Of a DNA stretch of 64,000 bases, positions 56,307 to 64,000 are shown in pieces; position 1 is the stretch's first letter, and every line of letters starts with the position of its first letter. This DNA is from Oscillatoria salina IIICB1. Its GTDB lineage: Bacteria; Cyanobacteriota; Cyanobacteriia; Cyanobacteriales; SIO1D9. Position numbers and translations under genes: made by a program. Below the pieces are notes generated by a model. The model was not told the DNA's origin and did not search any database. It saw nothing but the letters and a program-made list of their open reading frames with translations. The stretch is from positions 1 through 64,000 of the forward strand of contig NZ_JAAHBQ010000005.1 in NCBI RefSeq assembly GCF_020144665.1, read 5' to 3'.

Positions 56307-56594
56307 CAAAGGTAAAACTCTTACTGCTGTTTTTTTAATTTTAGTTTGCAATTCTTCACGTTTAGCACAGACAATCTGCTCTTTTTTCGGGAAGATAATC
56401 TTAGATCGTAAACTAATATGTATCTGTCTTCACTTTTGATCGTAAAAGTTTACACAATCTCGGTGCTTCTTTCTCAGGCAATAGAGAACTCAGAGGTTAC
56501 TTGAGAAAAAGAAGGATAAAATTAACTCCACAAGCTGATGACTAGCGATCGAGGAATTTGAAATTAAGATTTTTTTGCTTAATAGTAGGTAATT

Positions 56595-57449
56595 ATGGCG
56601 ATTTCAATTGCATACTTAGGACCGAGTGGTACTTATACCGAGGCAGCCGCCTTAGCCTATAGAAATTGGCTCAAAACCGAAACCGAACAAGAAGGTTTGT
56701 TATGTCCTTATCCGAGTATTGCTCAAACTTTGCGCTCTGTGACTGCTCGACAGGCAGATGTAGCAGTAGTACCTGTAGAAAATTCGATTCAAGGAAATGT
56801 GGCAAGTACCTTGGATACAGTTTGGGAGTTAGATCGACTGCAAATTCAGCACGCCCTGGTTCTCCCGGTGGAACACGCACTTTTATCTCGCGCCAAGTCA
56901 CTTGCGGATTTAGAAACTGTTTATTCCCATCCTCAAGCTTTGGGACAGTGTCAGAAATGGTTAGAACGCTTAGGAGCTAAGGTTCAGTTAATTCCTACTA
57001 ATTCTACGACTGAGGCGTTACGGTATTTAGATAAAGAACCAACTGCTGCGGCGATCGCGTCTATCCGAGCCTCTCAGCTATACAATTTGCCGATTCTCGC
57101 CTCGAATATTAATGATTATCCAGACAATTGTACTCGTTTTTGGGTTTTGGGGCTATCAAGCTCCAGCAATGGTAGTCATATTTCTTTAGCTTTTAGCGTC
57201 CCAGCTAACGTACCAGGAGCGTTGGTCAAACCACTCTCAGTATTTGCTGAAAGAGAAATTAACCTCACGCGGATTGAGTCTCGTCCCACTAAGCGATCGC
57301 TCGGAGAATATCTTTTTTTTATTGACTTAGAAGGCAATGCTGAAGAACCCTCTACTCAAGCCGCTTTAAAGGAATTAACCACTTACACAGAGGTGCTAAA
57401 AATTTTTGGTAATTATGATATTCTACCGATGCGTCTTAGTAAATCTTAA
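56595..57449 (+). CDS. pheA: Prephenate dehydratase
   Basis: Prephenate dehydratase converts prephenate to phenylpyruvate, the precursor of phenylalanine. The 284-residue protein begins AISIAYLGPSGTYTEAAAL. Catalytic blocks are VAVVPVENSIQGNVASTLD near 56-75 and YSHPQALGQCQKWLE near 109. NCTRFWVLG near 180 is the usual closing PDT motif. An ACT regulatory domain follows from about residue 195 with the ESRPTKRSLGEYLFFIDLEG block, so feedback inhibition by phenylalanine is expected. No chorismate mutase domain is fused. It overlaps the convergent LON-domain gene by 4 bp. Confidence 0.95.
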   Translation: MAISIAYLGPSGTYTEAAALAYRNWLKTETEQEGLLCPYPSIAQTLRSVTARQADVAVVPVENSIQGNVASTLDTVWELDRLQIQHALVLPVEHALLSRAKSLADLETVYSHPQALGQCQKWLERLGAKVQLIPTNSTTEALRYLDKEPTAAAIASIRASQLYNLPILASNINDYPDNCTRFWVLGLSSSSNGSHISLAFSVPANVPGALVKPLSVFAEREINLTRIESRPTKRSLGEYLFFIDLEGNAEEPSTQAALKELTTYTEVLKIFGNYDILPMRLSKS

Positions 57450-58087
57450 TCTAAAGCATCTTTAAGAGCCGTGCGAGCGGCTAGATGATTGAGAGTTGAA
57501 GAGAGAATTTCCGCTTCTCTTTGCAAGCGCTCTGCCGTATCCTGCATTTCTAAAAGACTTTGTTGCTCTGAGGCTACTCGATACAGATTGCTAGCAACCC
57601 AGTAGGATAACTCTACGGGTAAAGTCGGAAGGTCTTCTCGAAGATCGATTTGGCGATCGCTTAACTTGGCTGATAGATGTACTACATTCCGTAATAATTG
57701 TTCGACCTCTGTTGCTAGTGGTTGGAGATCTTCGTTAGGAGGTCGATCTTCAATCCACTGTACCAAACCAACTCGATAAGGTTTTTCACGAACATATTCG
57801 AGAACGCGAAAGCGTTGCTGTCCTAGAGTCAACATTTTCATCCGGTCATCTGGCAAACGCTGACAGTGAACTATCTCCGCACAACAGCCGACTTTAGCTA
57901 TTTGACCTTGAATCGGGTCAAACATCAAGACACCAAAACGGCGATCGCTCTCCAGAATCGTGTTCATCATAATTCTGTAACGAAACTCGAAAATGTGCAG
58001 GGGCAGAGGGCGACCTGGAAACAAGACTACGTCTGGTAGGGGAAATAAAGGAAGTTCTCTCACCGCAATTGATGAAGAAGGTGCCAT
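57446..58087 (-). CDS. LON peptidase N-terminal (substrate-binding) domain protein
   Basis: The 213-residue protein consists of a single LON-N (PUA-like) domain with no ATPase or Ser-Lys protease domain. It starts LPLFPLPDVVLFPGRPLPLH and IFEFRYRIMMNTILESDRRF, and later has MKMLTLGQQRFRVLEYVREKP. The C-terminal 70 residues are helical. Function is unknown; in cyanobacteria it may bind unfolded substrates or RNA. It ends overlapping the pheA stop (convergent) and lies just downstream of the str-operon terminator on the same strand. Confidence 0.88.
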   Translation of the reverse strand: MAPSSSIAVRELPLFPLPDVVLFPGRPLPLHIFEFRYRIMMNTILESDRRFGVLMFDPIQGQIAKVGCCAEIVHCQRLPDDRMKMLTLGQQRFRVLEYVREKPYRVGLVQWIEDRPPNEDLQPLATEVEQLLRNVVHLSAKLSDRQIDLREDLPTLPVELSYWVASNLYRVASEQQSLLEMQDTAERLQREAEILSSTLNHLAARTALKDALD

Positions 58088-58167
58088 TAGATACTGGTCT
58101 CAAGACTAACGATTTCTTTCACTTTAACTAATTTAACTAATTTCTCAGGTAATTTTCAGAGCAAAAA

Positions 58168-58190
58168 CCCTTTAGATTAATTCTAAAGGG
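58168..58190 (-). terminator. Intrinsic terminator of the str operon
   Basis: A perfect 9-bp stem (CCCTTTAGA and TCTAAAGGG, 5-nt loop) is followed, on the minus strand, by TTTTTGC. It lies just downstream of rpsJ, the last gene of the operon, and upstream of the LON-domain gene. Confidence 0.88.
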
Positions 58191-58206
58191 CTCAAATAGC
58201 ACTCTT

Positions 58207-58524
58207 TTACAGTTTTACTTCGATATCCACACCTGCGGGTAAGTCTAGTTTCATCAAGGCATCAATTGTTTTTGAAGAAGGTTGGTAAATATCGATGAGC
58301 CGACGGTGGGTACGAGTTTCAAAATGTTCTCTGGAATCTTTATCTACGTGGGGCGATCGCAGTACACAATAAATTTTCCGTTTAGTGGGCAAGGGAATCG
58401 GTCCGATTGCCGTTGCGTTCGTTCTATTAGCTGTATCGACTATTTTCTCACAGGAAGTATCTAGTAAGCGTCGGTCAAATGCTTTGAGACGAATGCGAAT
58501 TTTTTGTTGCTGAATTGTTGCCAT
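58207..58524 (-). CDS. rpsJ: 30S ribosomal protein S10
   Basis: S10 (NusE) is a component of the small subunit head and an antitermination factor. The 105-residue protein contains the family blocks [35 protein letters not shown] and [19 protein letters not shown]. The length is normal. It follows tuf on the same strand with about 170 bp between them, in the cyanobacterial str-operon position. The next downstream element is a strong intrinsic terminator. No anomalies are seen. Confidence 0.97.
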   Translation of the reverse strand: MATIQQQKIRIRLKAFDRRLLDTSCEKIVDTANRTNATAIGPIPLPTKRKIYCVLRSPHVDKDSREHFETRTHRRLIDIYQPSSKTIDALMKLDLPAGVDIEVKL

Positions 58525-58693
58525 TTTTAGTTGTCCAGGTTCAAAGCCAATTTTCTATTATAGCAGTTTAATTTTGCCAATAAAAAGCTATTTTTCGCTT
58601 GACAAATTTACTTAAATGTGATAAATGAATCGAGTCAAAAGCGAGCAAGAAGGCAGCCTGTGCCTTCTGCTCGAATTCAGGGAAGGATCGGAT

Positions 58694-59923
58694 CTACTTG
58701 AGGATCTTCGATACTACTCCCGCACCAATAGTGCGACCGCCTTCACGGATAGCAAAACGCATTCCTTGCTCGATCGCGATCGGGTTAATCAACTCCACAT
58801 TCATTTTGATGCGATCGCCAGGCATAACCATTTCTGCTGGGCTACCATCATCAGCAGTAAAAGCTGTAATTGTTCCCGTCACATCAGTAGTCCGAACATA
58901 GAATTGAGGGCGATAGTTAGGAAAGAAAGGAGTATGACGACCACCTTCTTCTTTTTTCAGCACATAAACCTCAGCTTCAAACTCAGTATGAGGAGTAATC
59001 GAACCAGGTTTAGCAATCACCATACCGCGTTCAATCTGATCTTTTTGGATACCGCGAAGCAATACGCCAACGTTATCGCCAGCCATTCCTTCATCCAAAG
59101 TTTTTTGGAACATCTCCACACCAGTAACGGTAGTGCTTTTAGTATCCTTAATTCCTACTAACTCAACCGTTTCGCCAACCTTAACCTTACCACGTTCAAT
59201 CCGTCCGGTAGCCACAGTTCCCCGCCCAGTAATCGAGAACACGTCTTCTACTGCCATCAAGAAAGGTTTATCCACATCTCGTTCCGGCGTAGGAATATAC
59301 TCATCGACGTTATCCATCAACTCGTAGATTTTATCTACCCATTCATTATCACCTTTCTTAATATTCGGATCTTTCGTTAAAGCTTCTAAAGCCAACAAAG
59401 CCGAACCTGCAACTACAGGAATATCATCACCTGGAAAATCGTAGCTACTCAGCAATTCGCGAACTTCTAGTTCTACTAATTCGAGTAATTCTTCGTCATC
59501 AACTTGGTCTTGTTTGTTCAAAAAGACAACGAGACTCGGAACACCTACCTGTTTTGCCAGCAAGATATGTTCGCGGGTTTGGGGCATCGGACCATCTGCT
59601 GCCGAAACCACAAGAATTCCTCCGTCCATCTGCGCTGCCCCAGTGATCATATTTTTTACATAGTCAGCGTGTCCAGGACAATCCACATGAGCATAGTGCC
59701 GATTATCTGTTTGATATTCCACGTGAGCAGTATTAATCGTGATCCCACGTGCTTTTTCTTCCGGTGCCGCATCGATATCTTCGTATTTCTTTGCGGTTGC
59801 CTTGCCAGAAGCCGCCAACGTCAGCGTAATCGCTGCTGTTAAAGTGGTTTTCCCGTGGTCTACGTGACCGATAGTGCCGATATTAACGTGAGGTTTATTC
59901 CTTTCAAACTTTGCGCGTGCCAT
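58694..59923 (-). CDS. tuf: Elongation factor Tu
   Basis: EF-Tu delivers aminoacyl-tRNA to the ribosome as a ternary complex with GTP. The 409-residue protein begins [20 protein letters not shown] and has the P-loop GHVDHGKT. The switch [10 protein letters not shown] is present, and the NKQD and SALLALE GTP-binding motifs are intact. Domains II and III carry the RTTDVTGTI and GRTIGAGVV blocks. It is an intact, standard-length cyanobacterial EF-Tu. It lies between fusA (168 bp upstream) and rpsJ on the minus strand. Only one tuf gene is in the window. Confidence 0.98.
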   Translation of the reverse strand: MARAKFERNKPHVNIGTIGHVDHGKTTLTAAITLTLAASGKATAKKYEDIDAAPEEKARGITINTAHVEYQTDNRHYAHVDCPGHADYVKNMITGAAQMDGGILVVSAADGPMPQTREHILLAKQVGVPSLVVFLNKQDQVDDEELLELVELEVRELLSSYDFPGDDIPVVAGSALLALEALTKDPNIKKGDNEWVDKIYELMDNVDEYIPTPERDVDKPFLMAVEDVFSITGRGTVATGRIERGKVKVGETVELVGIKDTKSTTVTGVEMFQKTLDEGMAGDNVGVLLRGIQKDQIERGMVIAKPGSITPHTEFEAEVYVLKKEEGGRHTPFFPNYRPQFYVRTTDVTGTITAFTADDGSPAEMVMPGDRIKMNVELINPIAIEQGMRFAIREGGRTIGAGVVSKILK

Positions 59924-60091
59924 AACCGATTAGTGAATTTTTGATTGAGTACGATTCAATTTGGGAATTGAAAATTAGCGACTGTTCAGTAACTTGAGCC
60001 TTTTAATTTTAAATGGTTGGTTGACCAAAAAACAGCATTAACTTTTAGCTTTTCCTAGTCAACCCCATTTCCCTTCTCAAGTTTTTAATCT

Positions 60092-62164
60092 TCAGCCACC
60101 TTTAGTTTTAGCGATAATCGCTTCAGCCAATTGACGAGGAACTTCATCGTAGTGGCTAAACTCCATAGAGAAGATACCACGACCTTGAGTTTTCGAGCGG
60201 ATATCAGTAGCATAACCAAACATTTCTGCCAAGGGAACAGTGCTAGATACTTTCGCCAGACCATCTTCAGAGTTCATTCCCTCAATTTGACCTCGACGAG
60301 AATTTAGGTCGCCAATCACATCTCCGAGAAAATCTTCCGGTACTTCTACCTCGACTTTCATTGTTGGCTCTAATAATACTGGATTCGCTTTGTGAACAGC
60401 ATTCTTAATGCCTATCGATCCAGCTATTTTGAAAGCCATTTCCGAAGAGTCTACTTCATGATAAGAACCATCGACCAAAGTCACCTTGAGGTCAATTACG
60501 GGATATCCTGCCAAAATACCCGATTCACAAGCTTCTTTAATCCCTTGCTCTACAGAAGGAATATACTCTTTGGGGATTGAACCACCAACAATTTTGGAGA
60601 CAAACTCTAAGCCTGCACCAGATTCTGCGGGTTCCACTTCCAGAACTACGTGACCGTATTGACCTTTACCACCACTTTGACGAATATGCTTACCTTCTGC
60701 GTTAGTAGCTTTACGAATAGTTTCGCGATAAGCTACTTGCGGTTGACCCACATTTGCCTCTACTTTAAACTCCCGCAACATTCTGTCTACGAGAATTTCT
60801 AAGTGTAATTCGCCCATTCCGGCAATCACCGTTTGATTAGTTTCTGGGTCGAGGCTAACGCGGAAGGTCGGGTCTTCATCTGATAGCGCTTGGAGTGCTT
60901 TGGAGAGCTTCTCCATATCGTTCTTGGTTTTCGGTTCTACTGCTACCGAGATCACTGGCTCTGGAATATAAAGAGATTCCAAAATAATTGGATTATCTTG
61001 ATCGCAGAGGGTGTCTCCGGTAGTAGTCTGCTTCAGCCCGACAGCAGCACCTAAGTCTCCTGCGCGTAACTCGTCTACTTCAATCCGCTCGTTAGATTTC
61101 AGCACGATGAGGCGCGAAACCCTTTCTTTTTGTTGAGTAGTGGAGTTATAGACGTAACTACCTTTTGCCAATACTCCGGAGTATACCCTCATGAACGTTA
61201 AACGTCCGTAGGGATCGGAAGCAATCTTAAAGGCAAGAGCAGAGAATGGTTCATCATCGCTCGCCTTGCGTACTGCTTCTGTATCATCTGGCAACTTACC
61301 TTTAATCGGTGGAACCTCAATCGGAGCAGGTAGATAATCTACAACTGCATCTAATAAAAGCTGTACACCTTTGTTTTTGAAAGCTGAACCGCACAACAAG
61401 GGAACGATCGCGCCTTCGTTAGTTCCTTTACGCAAAGCCAAGCGAACTTCTTCTTCAGTAAATTCTTCTTCCAGAGCGTATTTTTCTAGCAGTGCTTCAT
61501 CGGTTTCGGCGATCGCCTCAAGCAACTTACCTCGATACTCTTGAGCAACTTCTTGAACTTCTGCGGGAATTTCTGTGTCTTCGATTTCTGTTCCCAGGTC
61601 GTTGGTGTACATTTTGGCGCGCATTCGTACCAAGTCAACAATGCCTCGAAACTCGCTTTCGCTGCCAATGGGAATTTGGATGGGAACTGCGTTTGCTCTT
61701 AAACGGTCTTTGATTTGTTCGTAGACTTTAAAGAAGTTTGCCCCAGTTCTATCCATCTTATTGACAAAGGCAATCCGAGGCACTTGGTATCGGTCTGCCT
61801 GTCTCCAGACAGTTTCTGATTGGGGCTGAACACCTCCGACTGAGCAGAATACAGCAATTACACCATCCAAAACCCGCATCGAGCGTTCCACTTCAATCGT
61901 GAAGTCTACGTGACCTGGAGTATCAATAATGTTGATCTTATGGTCGCGCCAGCTTGTGGTAATAGCAGCAGCGGTGATGGTAATCCCTCGCTCTCTCTCC
62001 TGTTCCATCCAGTCCATGATCGCTGTACCTTCATGAACTTCGCCCAATTTGTGAGCGATACCAGAATAAAACAGAATACGTTCAGTCGTTGTTGTCTTGC
62101 CCGCATCTATATGAGCTGCAATTCCGATGTTGCGAACTCTCTCTAGCGGGATATTACGTGCCAC
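60092..62164 (-). CDS. fusA: Elongation factor G
   Basis: EF-G drives tRNA-mRNA translocation and ribosome recycling. The 690-residue protein begins [19 protein letters not shown] and contains [17 protein letters not shown] and NKMD. The domain IV loop block is [13 protein letters not shown], and the C-terminal domain is standard. I start at GTG 62164, because the TTG 18 nt upstream would bury the strong AAAGGAGGT ribosome-binding site within the coding region. It follows rpsG and precedes tuf in the str operon. No duplicated or truncated features are seen. Confidence 0.97.
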   Translation of the reverse strand: MARNIPLERVRNIGIAAHIDAGKTTTTERILFYSGIAHKLGEVHEGTAIMDWMEQERERGITITAAAITTSWRDHKINIIDTPGHVDFTIEVERSMRVLDGVIAVFCSVGGVQPQSETVWRQADRYQVPRIAFVNKMDRTGANFFKVYEQIKDRLRANAVPIQIPIGSESEFRGIVDLVRMRAKMYTNDLGTEIEDTEIPAEVQEVAQEYRGKLLEAIAETDEALLEKYALEEEFTEEEVRLALRKGTNEGAIVPLLCGSAFKNKGVQLLLDAVVDYLPAPIEVPPIKGKLPDDTEAVRKASDDEPFSALAFKIASDPYGRLTFMRVYSGVLAKGSYVYNSTTQQKERVSRLIVLKSNERIEVDELRAGDLGAAVGLKQTTTGDTLCDQDNPIILESLYIPEPVISVAVEPKTKNDMEKLSKALQALSDEDPTFRVSLDPETNQTVIAGMGELHLEILVDRMLREFKVEANVGQPQVAYRETIRKATNAEGKHIRQSGGKGQYGHVVLEVEPAESGAGLEFVSKIVGGSIPKEYIPSVEQGIKEACESGILAGYPVIDLKVTLVDGSYHEVDSSEMAFKIAGSIGIKNAVHKANPVLLEPTMKVEVEVPEDFLGDVIGDLNSRRGQIEGMNSEDGLAKVSSTVPLAEMFGYATDIRSKTQGRGIFSMEFSHYDEVPRQLAEAIIAKTKGG

Positions 62165-62380
62165 GGTTACCTCCTTTGTCAAGCAGGAAAAGATTTTTTT
62201 TCGTTGCTTTATATTTACACTATTTACAATTCTATACTTTTTTTTAACTTTTCAGGGTGAAAGCAACCCCATCCCTAACAATTCCATCAGAATGTTGTCG
62301 GCGTACCAGTTTATTATTTAAATGGGCTTTCCTAACCAGCTACGCTGCTAGCAAATCTTTTGGCACTAATTTTTCTGGTT

Positions 62381-62851
62381 TTAGTAGCGATAGTGGGCAA
62401 AAGCTTTATTTGCTTCTGCCATGCGGTGCGTTTCTTCCCGTTTGCGAATTGCAGATCCTGTTTCGTTGGCTGCATCCATAATCTCGTTCGCTAACTTACT
62501 TGCCATTGTTCGCCCAGATCTACTTCGGGAGTATTGCACTAACCATCTTAGCGCTAAGGTGCTGCCACGACCCTGACGTACTTCCATCGGTACTTGATAG
62601 GTTGCACCCCCAACCCGACGAGCTTTTACTTCTACTAATGGTGTCAGATTACGAACTGCTTTTTCAAATACTTCTAGGGGGTCGTTCCCGGTGCGTTCCT
62701 CAACCATTTTCATCGCATCATAGACAATTCTCAAAGCTAATGATTTCTTTCCATGACGCATTATTCTCCGCACTGTCATACTGACCAAGCGGCTATTATA
62801 TACGGGATCTGGAGGAACTGGGCGTTTTTTGATAACAGTTCGACGAGACAT
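62381..62851 (-). CDS. rpsG: 30S ribosomal protein S7
   Basis: S7 nucleates assembly of the 30S head by binding 16S rRNA. The 156-residue protein starts [20 protein letters not shown] and has the [20 protein letters not shown] and LAMRWLV-like blocks. The C-terminal [20 protein letters not shown] and FAHYRY ending are characteristic of bacterial S7. It is the second gene of the str operon: the rpsL stop lies about 225 bp upstream and fusA starts about 217 bp downstream. No anomalies are seen. Confidence 0.97.
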   Translation of the reverse strand: MSRRTVIKKRPVPPDPVYNSRLVSMTVRRIMRHGKKSLALRIVYDAMKMVEERTGNDPLEVFEKAVRNLTPLVEVKARRVGGATYQVPMEVRQGRGSTLALRWLVQYSRSRSGRTMASKLANEIMDAANETGSAIRKREETHRMAEANKAFAHYRY

Positions 62852-63076
62852 AATTATACTTACCTTGTAAATTTATTTCAATTTATTAGAATTCACTTCA
62901 GACAACAGTATTCTTGAGACTAAAATTTACTCTCAACTTCGCTATTTGCTAGTTTAGATGCTTGGAAAATAATTGAGCTTTTTCAGAACTCATTTTCGTC
63001 CTGTAATTTCTCTATTTTCCGAGGATACCTCAAGATCTCAAAATTTCGCTGGTGGCGTTCCCCAAAAATGGAATCT

Positions 63077-63448
63077 TTACTTAGGACGTTTAGTTCCATA
63101 CTTAGAACGCCCCTGTCGTCTGTCTTTTACTCCTGTAGCATCTAGAGTACCGCGAATAATGTGATATCTGACTCCAGGTAAGTCTTTTACCCTACCACCC
63201 CGAATCAAAACTACCGAGTGTTCCTGTAAGTTATGACCAATACCAGGTATATAAGCAGTTACTTCAAAACCAGAAGTTAAGCGAACCCTTGCGACTTTAC
63301 GCAATGCCGAGTTCGGCTTTTTCGGTGTTGTCGTGTATACTCTCGTACAAACCCCCCTTCGCTGAGGACATTGTTTGAGAGCTGGGGACTTAGTTTTCTT
63401 GTTTGCTGTCGATCTTTGTTTACGAATTAATTGCTGAATAGTGGGCAT
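63077..63448 (-). CDS. rpsL: 30S ribosomal protein S12
   Basis: S12 sits at the decoding centre of the small subunit. The 123-residue protein starts [20 protein letters not shown] and contains [20 protein letters not shown] and [18 protein letters not shown]. The lysines known to control streptomycin response in other bacteria are the wild-type K in TPKKPNSA and RVKDLPG, so the sequence predicts a streptomycin-sensitive S12. It is the first gene of the str operon (rpsL-rpsG-fusA-tuf-rpsJ) on the minus strand. The promoter should lie in the 125-bp gap upstream. Confidence 0.97.
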   Translation of the reverse strand: MPTIQQLIRKQRSTANKKTKSPALKQCPQRRGVCTRVYTTTPKKPNSALRKVARVRLTSGFEVTAYIPGIGHNLQEHSVVLIRGGRVKDLPGVRYHIIRGTLDATGVKDRRQGRSKYGTKRPK

Positions 63449-63573
63449 GAGTTAAAAAGTCTAGCCAGATTACCTTAAGCCTAAGTAATTCTTTACCTAG
63501 CTAAATGATTGACAATTTCCTATTATAATCTATCTACCTGGGGTGTTGTCAAGGATTATCTATAAGTTTTAGC

Positions 63574-63903
63574 TTAATTTTTTTTAGCAAAGGAGTTGCC
63601 ACAGCTACAAGTGTTAGTAGCATTAGGATTATGAAAACGAAAGCCGCCTCCCATAAGATCTTCTGAATAATCTATATTCAGACCTTCTAGGAATTTATAA
63701 CTTTCTGCATCTACGACTATCGAGATCCCGTTGCTATTGCAGACGATTTCTTTAACAGGGGGGGTTTCGTCAAACTCAAGAAGATAAAACAAACCAGAAC
63801 AGCCTCCTGCTTCTACTTTCAAGCGCAATTGGCTGTCTAGTTTTTGACGAGTAGCCTGTAAACGTCTAATTTCGTTAGCGGCAGCTTTACTAAGATTAAT
63901 CAT
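63574..63903 (-). CDS. IscA/HesB-type iron-sulfur cluster assembly protein
   Basis: A-type carrier proteins bind and transfer Fe-S clusters. The 109-residue protein begins MINLSKAAANEIRRLQ and has the family Cys residues: GGCSGLFY near residue 33 and CSCGNSF near the C-terminus (about 100-105). All three are intact. The preceding LMGGGFRFHNPNAT block matches the HesB/IscA signature. It might be the cyanobacterial SufA or an ErpA homologue; the sequence does not decide. It is not in an operon with a desulfurase here. It is upstream of the str operon, in the same direction. Confidence 0.92.
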   Translation of the reverse strand: MINLSKAAANEIRRLQATRQKLDSQLRLKVEAGGCSGLFYLLEFDETPPVKEIVCNSNGISIVVDAESYKFLEGLNIDYSEDLMGGGFRFHNPNATNTCSCGNSFAKKN

Positions 63904-63954
63904 CGATCGATCGCGATTACTGCTTTCTTGATTGGAGTAAAATTGATTGAGGAT

Positions 63955-64000
63955 TTAGCGACGGGCGTAATCGTCTTGAAAACGAATAATATCATCTTCC
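63955..64000 (-). CDS. Partial gene at the right edge, possibly a cupin / sugar-phosphate enzyme
   Basis: Reading from the window edge, the minus strand encodes EDDIIRFQDDYARR followed by a stop at 63955. Only this C-terminal tail is inside the window. The motif (E/D)DDIIR.QDDYGR is typical for the end of cyanobacterial cupin-type mannose-6-phosphate isomerase/guanylyltransferase proteins, but a 14-residue tail cannot establish this. Confidence 0.45.
   Translation of the reverse strand, partial: EDDIIRFQDDYARR

Noticed and set aside
60392-60580. Short plus-strand frames inside fusA and tuf
   Set aside because: They are shadows of strongly conserved minus-strand genes, with no ribosome-binding site.

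Overview
The window looks like a chromosomal segment of a cyanobacterium outside the small marine Synechococcus/Prochlorococcus group. The HIP1 octamer GCGATCGC is scattered through most genes. Short tandem intergenic repeats of the STRR type occur at 38.9-39.1 kb. Several families are cyanobacterial in flavour: the DUF3143/J-domain pair, an IctB-like O-antigen ligase, DUF1997, multiple Uma2 proteins, and an RNase E with an arginine-rich tail. I cannot name the species. No rRNA, tRNA or CRISPR array was found.

Layout. 0-10 kb: a HIT protein, a ComM-like AAA protein, purB, a cytochrome b561-like membrane protein, small membrane and lipoproteins, a metallo-beta-lactamase-fold protein, a Uma2 nuclease and clpC. 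10-20 kb: rimI, lysA, the coupled pair cdaA-uppS (c-di-AMP synthesis and undecaprenyl diphosphate synthesis), a DUF3143/J-domain pair, an O-antigen ligase-like protein, a YaaW-family protein, a thioredoxin-TPR protein and a ComB homologue. 20-27 kb is accessory: a secreted beta-helix protein, four Uma2 genes (two of them a 709-bp tandem duplication) and a secreted protein with six roughly 89-residue Cys-paired repeats. 27-31 kb: a peptide-type ABC importer without ATPases. 31-40.5 kb: two convergent RND efflux adaptor/pump pairs without an outer-membrane channel. 41-43.6 kb: an AT-rich cassette with no HIP1 site, pairing a class V PLP enzyme with a GCS2-type carboxylate-amine ligase. 43.7-51 kb: a Nudix hydrolase, folK, a seven-bladed WD40 protein, a GNAT enzyme, a large sensor kinase and a BMP-type lipoprotein. 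51-58 kb: a cysteine desulfurase, rne-rnhB behind a long structured leader, DUF1997, pheA and a LON-N-domain protein. 58-64 kb: the str operon rpsL-rpsG-fusA-tuf-rpsJ on the minus strand with a clear terminator, an IscA-type protein, and the tail of one more gene at the edge.

The gaps hold gene wreckage that a gene caller would miss. These are a multiply frameshifted gene between lysA and cdaA, the N-terminus of a FAD oxidoreductase, a start-less conserved-looking frame, a truncated antitoxin, and two hairpins that look like IS200/IS605 right ends without any tnpB. A roughly 100-bp dispersed repeat occurs twice in opposite orientation.

The best candidate for an undescribed system is the two-gene PLP enzyme plus GCS2-ligase cassette at 41-43.6 kb. 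It resembles the EgtE/EgtA logic of thiol biosynthesis but lacks the other ergothioneine genes. Its product cannot be read from the sequence.
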